Of a stretch of DNA of 7,543 nt, positions 6,048 to 7,543 are shown piece after piece. Position 1 is the first letter of the stretch; each line of letters opens with the position of its first letter. The DNA is from Candidatus Atribacteria bacterium 4572_76 (lineage in GTDB: Bacteria; Atribacterota; Phoenicimicrobiia; Phoenicimicrobiales; Phoenicimicrobiaceae). The position numbers were made by a program, and so were the translations under genes. The notes under the pieces were generated by a model. That model worked only from the letters and a program-made list of their open reading frames with translations, had not been told where the DNA came from and searched no databases. Where the stretch lies: positions 1 through 7,543 of the forward strand of contig NBMG01000088.1 of the NCBI GenBank assembly GCA_002084865.1. The letters are read 5' to 3'.

Positions 6048-6259
6048 ATAAATTTATTTTCCTTACATTATTTCTATTTATTTGTATTTATTTCTATTTA
6101 TCCTTACTTTTTATCTTATCTTTCTGCTTAATTTTCTGTTTTTTCTGCTTTTTCTGCTTTTTTAGTTTTTAACCCTTTTTACTTAATCCAATTATCTTAC
6201 TACGACAAAAGCATCTTAAATTCCTTCTTTTTAGGATAAATTTTTAAAATTAAATTTAA
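6048..6259. repeat. Intergenic spacer with 10-bp and 9-bp tandem repeats
   Basis: Between the epimerase stop and the fusion start. Three 10-bp units TTTCTATTTA (middle one with a single change) fill 6071-6100, and three 9-bp units TTTTCTGCT (first with one change) fill 6132-6158. The remainder is AT-rich with no gene, no strong promoter and no hairpin terminator that I can see. Translating this stretch in the minus-strand frames gives no trace of the missing WecA N-terminus. Confidence 0.6.
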
Positions 6260-7363
6260 TTAGTGAATATTCTCTTTAAACCAGCGAACTGTCTCTTCTA
6301 AACCCGCTGAAAAGTCAAACTGTGGCTGCCAACCTAAAACCTCTTTAATTAGGCGGCAATCCAAAACATTTTTCCTTAAATCCCCTGCCCTGGGGGGTCC
6401 GTAATGCGCCGGATGAGGGAATTTTATAATCTCCTTTAAAAGAGAGAAGATTTCATTTACCGAAATTCCTCTTCCGGTCCCCAGATTGAAGCCATTAAGT
6501 TTAATTTCAATTTCGGGTCCAGGTCCAGGAGTGGTTTTATTTTCGGCTTCAGTTTTGGTCTCAGTTTCGGCCTTTCCCTTTTCTTTTTCCTTAGTTTTTT
6601 CTACTTCCCGAACAACTTTAGATAATTTTACCATATTTTTGAGGGCGAGTAAATTGGCTTGGGCTACATCTTCCACATAAACATAATCTCTGATATATTC
6701 TCCGTCACCATTTATAGTAGGAATCTCACCTTTTAACATCTTTTCGATAAAAATAGCGATAACTCCGGCTTCACCATATGGGTCCTGACGGGGTCCATAA
6801 ACGTTACCGTATCTTAGTGCTACATACGGAAGATGGTAATTTTTCTGATAGAAATCAAGATAATGCTCAACTGCAACCTTACTGATTCCATAAGGTGATT
6901 GAGGCCTGAAAGGGTAATTTTCGGTAATGGGAAAATGCTCTGGCTCTCCATAAATAGTCCCTCCGCTGGAGGCAAAAATTACTCCCTTGACCTGATGGTT
7001 CAGCAGGCAGCATTGCAATAGATTTAAAGAACCCAGGATATTAGTTTGCGCATCAAATAAAGGATCCCTTACGGAAAAAGATACGCTAATCTGGGCGGCT
7101 TCATGACATACATAATCAGGTCTTTCTTGTTTAAACACCTCAATCAATGCTTTTTGGTCGGTAATATTTAATTTATAAAATCGGGCCTTTTGGTTGATAT
7201 TCTCCTCTCTACCGGAAGATAAATCATCAACTATCACAACTTCATAATTATTCTGGATAAGCAAATCTACAATATGTGAGCCGATAAATCCCGCCCCACC
7301 GGTAACTAAAACGATAGATCTATTATTTTTACTTACTTGTTCTTTTCTCTTTTTTAGTTTCAT
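6260..7363 (-). CDS. NAD-dependent sugar epimerase/dehydratase (GalE-like, extended SDR)
   Basis: An extended short-chain dehydrogenase acting on a nucleotide sugar, most like UDP-glucose/GlcNAc 4-epimerases, and likely a precursor supplier for the adjacent glycosyltransferases; exact substrate unknown. From the ATG at 7363 the protein has 367 residues: TGGAGFIG (21-28) NAD-binding loop, IVDDLS (44-49) ribose-binding Asp, ASSGGTIYG (131-139), catalytic Y158-GIS-K162, RYGNVYGPRQ (184-193), DYVYVEDVA (226-234), NLGTGRGISVNE (293-304) and PPRAGDLRKNVLD (323-335). Residues about 245-288 are a Lys/Glu/Thr and Pro-Gly-rich insert; without it and the 16-residue Lys-rich lead, the length would be the usual 310 or so. 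The frame is open upstream to a TTG at 7426, but that lies within a palindromic repeat. AGGGA six bases before ATG 7363 decides the start. Confidence 0.9.
   Translation of the reverse strand: MKLKKRKEQVSKNNRSIVLVTGGAGFIGSHIVDLLIQNNYEVVIVDDLSSGREENINQKARFYKLNITDQKALIEVFKQERPDYVCHEAAQISVSFSVRDPLFDAQTNILGSLNLLQCCLLNHQVKGVIFASSGGTIYGEPEHFPITENYPFRPQSPYGISKVAVEHYLDFYQKNYHLPYVALRYGNVYGPRQDPYGEAGVIAIFIEKMLKGEIPTINGDGEYIRDYVYVEDVAQANLLALKNMVKLSKVVREVEKTKEKEKGKAETETKTEAENKTTPGPGPEIEIKLNGFNLGTGRGISVNEIFSLLKEIIKFPHPAHYGPPRAGDLRKNVLDCRLIKEVLGWQPQFDFSAGLEETVRWFKENIH
6500..6631 (-). repeat. In-frame low-complexity insert in the epimerase
   Basis: Encodes residues 245-288, between NLLALKN and the conserved FNLGTG strand, where epimerases of this family as I recall them have only a few residues. 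The peptide alternates Glu/Lys with Thr/Ala and ends in PGPGPEIEIK; in DNA the central part has a 6-bp period (TTCGGC / TTCAGT-like units on the plus strand), so expansion preserves the frame. Confidence 0.65.
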
Positions 7364-7369
7364 CCTTCT

Positions 7370-7374
7370 TCCCT
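7370..7374 (-). promoter_or_regulatory. Ribosome binding site of the epimerase gene
   Basis: AGGGA on the minus strand with a 6-base spacer to ATG at 7363-7361. It supports the internal ATG over the upstream TTG at 7426, which lies in the palindrome arm. Confidence 0.6.
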
Positions 7375-7388
7375 TTCTTTTCTTACTC

Positions 7389-7433
7389 AAAAAAGTTGCC
7401 AAAAAGTGCCTGGCACTTTTTGGCAACTTTTTT
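7389..7433. repeat. Palindromic repeat, copy 3 (WecA-epimerase junction)
   Basis: Perfect 22-bp arms (7389-7410 and 7412-7433) around a single T, in the opposite orientation to the copies at 1743 and 3570. The core is the same (GTGCC/GGCAC), but the outer part is GTTGCC/GGCAAC instead of GTGTCC/GGACAC: two positions differ in both arms and pairing is kept. It starts two bases after the WecA stop codon (its last base lies in a second, overlapping TGA). On the transcript strand it is followed by six T's, so it could act as a weak terminator or attenuator before the epimerase. Confidence 0.85.
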
Positions 7434-7435
7434 CA

Positions 7436-7543
7436 TCAGAGCGTTAGAACAATAACTATTACGCTTACGCTACAGATGGCGCTTATCCCCCATAAGATAA
7501 GTACAATATTTTTATGCGATATTCCACGAGATAAAAGTCGATG
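7436..7543 (-). CDS. WecA/TagO-type polyprenyl-phosphate sugar-1-phosphate transferase, C-terminal fragment
   Basis: An open frame enters from the right edge and ends at TGA (7438-7436) after 35 codons. It begins HRLLSRGISHK and continues with a hydrophobic helix rich in Ile, Val and Leu. HRLLxRGxSxxxxVLIL followed by a membrane helix is what follows the HIHH motif in WecA/TagO/RfaL-like polyprenyl-phosphate N-acetylhexosamine-1-phosphate transferases; the His at the window edge would be the last of HIHH. The enzyme starts lipid-linked glycan synthesis at the cytoplasmic face. Compared with the fusion protein at 4359-6047, the corresponding region there reads QKLQSYGFS, so the His is replaced. 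Most of the gene is outside, so the identification rests on a short but characteristic segment and on the neighbours. Confidence 0.68.
   Translation of the reverse strand, partial: HRLLSRGISHKNIVLILWGISAICSVSVIVIVLTL

Noticed and set aside
6200..6214. A four-codon minus-strand mini-ORF (ATG to TAG) with AAGGA seven bases upstream, between the epimerase and the fusion gene
   Set aside because: The spacing is good, but it is too short to separate from chance in purine-rich transcript sequence and has no attenuator-like structure nearby.
6048..6259. A possible frameshifted N-terminus of the fusion gene's WecA-like domain
   Set aside because: The minus-strand frames are stop-rich and show neither a hydrophobic helix nor a PRxGG motif; the spacer is made of simple tandem repeats.
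6486..6680. A 64-codon plus-strand open frame within the epimerase gene
   Set aside because: It mirrors the low-complexity insert; its Ser/Val-rich composition is the complement of the Glu/Lys/Thr repeat.

Overview
This is an AT-rich bacterial window in which every gene I can support lies on the minus strand, so transcription runs from base 7543 towards base 1. In that order the genes are: the C-terminal end of a WecA/TagO-type polyprenyl-phosphate sugar-1-phosphate transferase (cut by the right edge), a GalE-like NAD-dependent sugar epimerase, a WecA-like/TagA-like fusion protein, mreD, mrdA (PBP2), rodA, and the first 24 codons of a probable radical SAM protein of the TIGR03960 type (cut by the left edge). 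The two edge fragments are short but recognisable.

The theme is cell-envelope synthesis. The right half (4359-7543) builds lipid-linked polysaccharide: WecA loads a sugar-1-phosphate on the lipid carrier, the epimerase supplies a nucleotide sugar, and the TagA/WecG domain adds a second sugar. The centre-left (624-4105) is the elongasome module mreD-mrdA-rodA, which inserts lateral-wall peptidoglycan in rod-shaped cells. mreB and mreC, usually directly upstream of mreD, are absent; the fusion gene takes their place. The rodA-to-radical-SAM order is familiar from Firmicutes and several uncultured lineages. An uncultured bacterial phylum (Atribacterota-, Aerophobota- or Omnitrophota-like) is a guess from gene order, low GC and the style of the repeats; no marker here decides it.

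The most notable protein is the fusion at 4359-6047. Its N-terminal half is a WecA-type membrane domain that has lost the family's N-terminal segment and key residues of all three catalytic motifs, while its C-terminal TagA/WecG domain looks intact. An apparently normal WecA ends about 1.4 kb upstream in the same transcription direction, so the fused half looks like a paralogous pseudo-enzyme kept as a membrane or lipid-binding platform.

The non-coding DNA and some coding DNA are full of short-period repeats. Three copies of a 41-bp palindrome (core GTGCC-A-GGCAC) each begin within 7 nt after a stop codon and lie just before the next gene's ribosome binding site; two copies differ by paired changes in both arms. 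The 549-bp gap between rodA and the radical SAM gene (75-623) holds a two-hairpin palindromic element and four 7-bp-period arrays. The 253-bp gap 4106-4358 holds more weak 7-bp periodicity, an inverted repeat and a possible promoter. The 212-bp gap 6048-6259 holds 10-bp and 9-bp tandem repeats. Inside genes, three low-complexity stretches have 6-bp (dipeptide) period.
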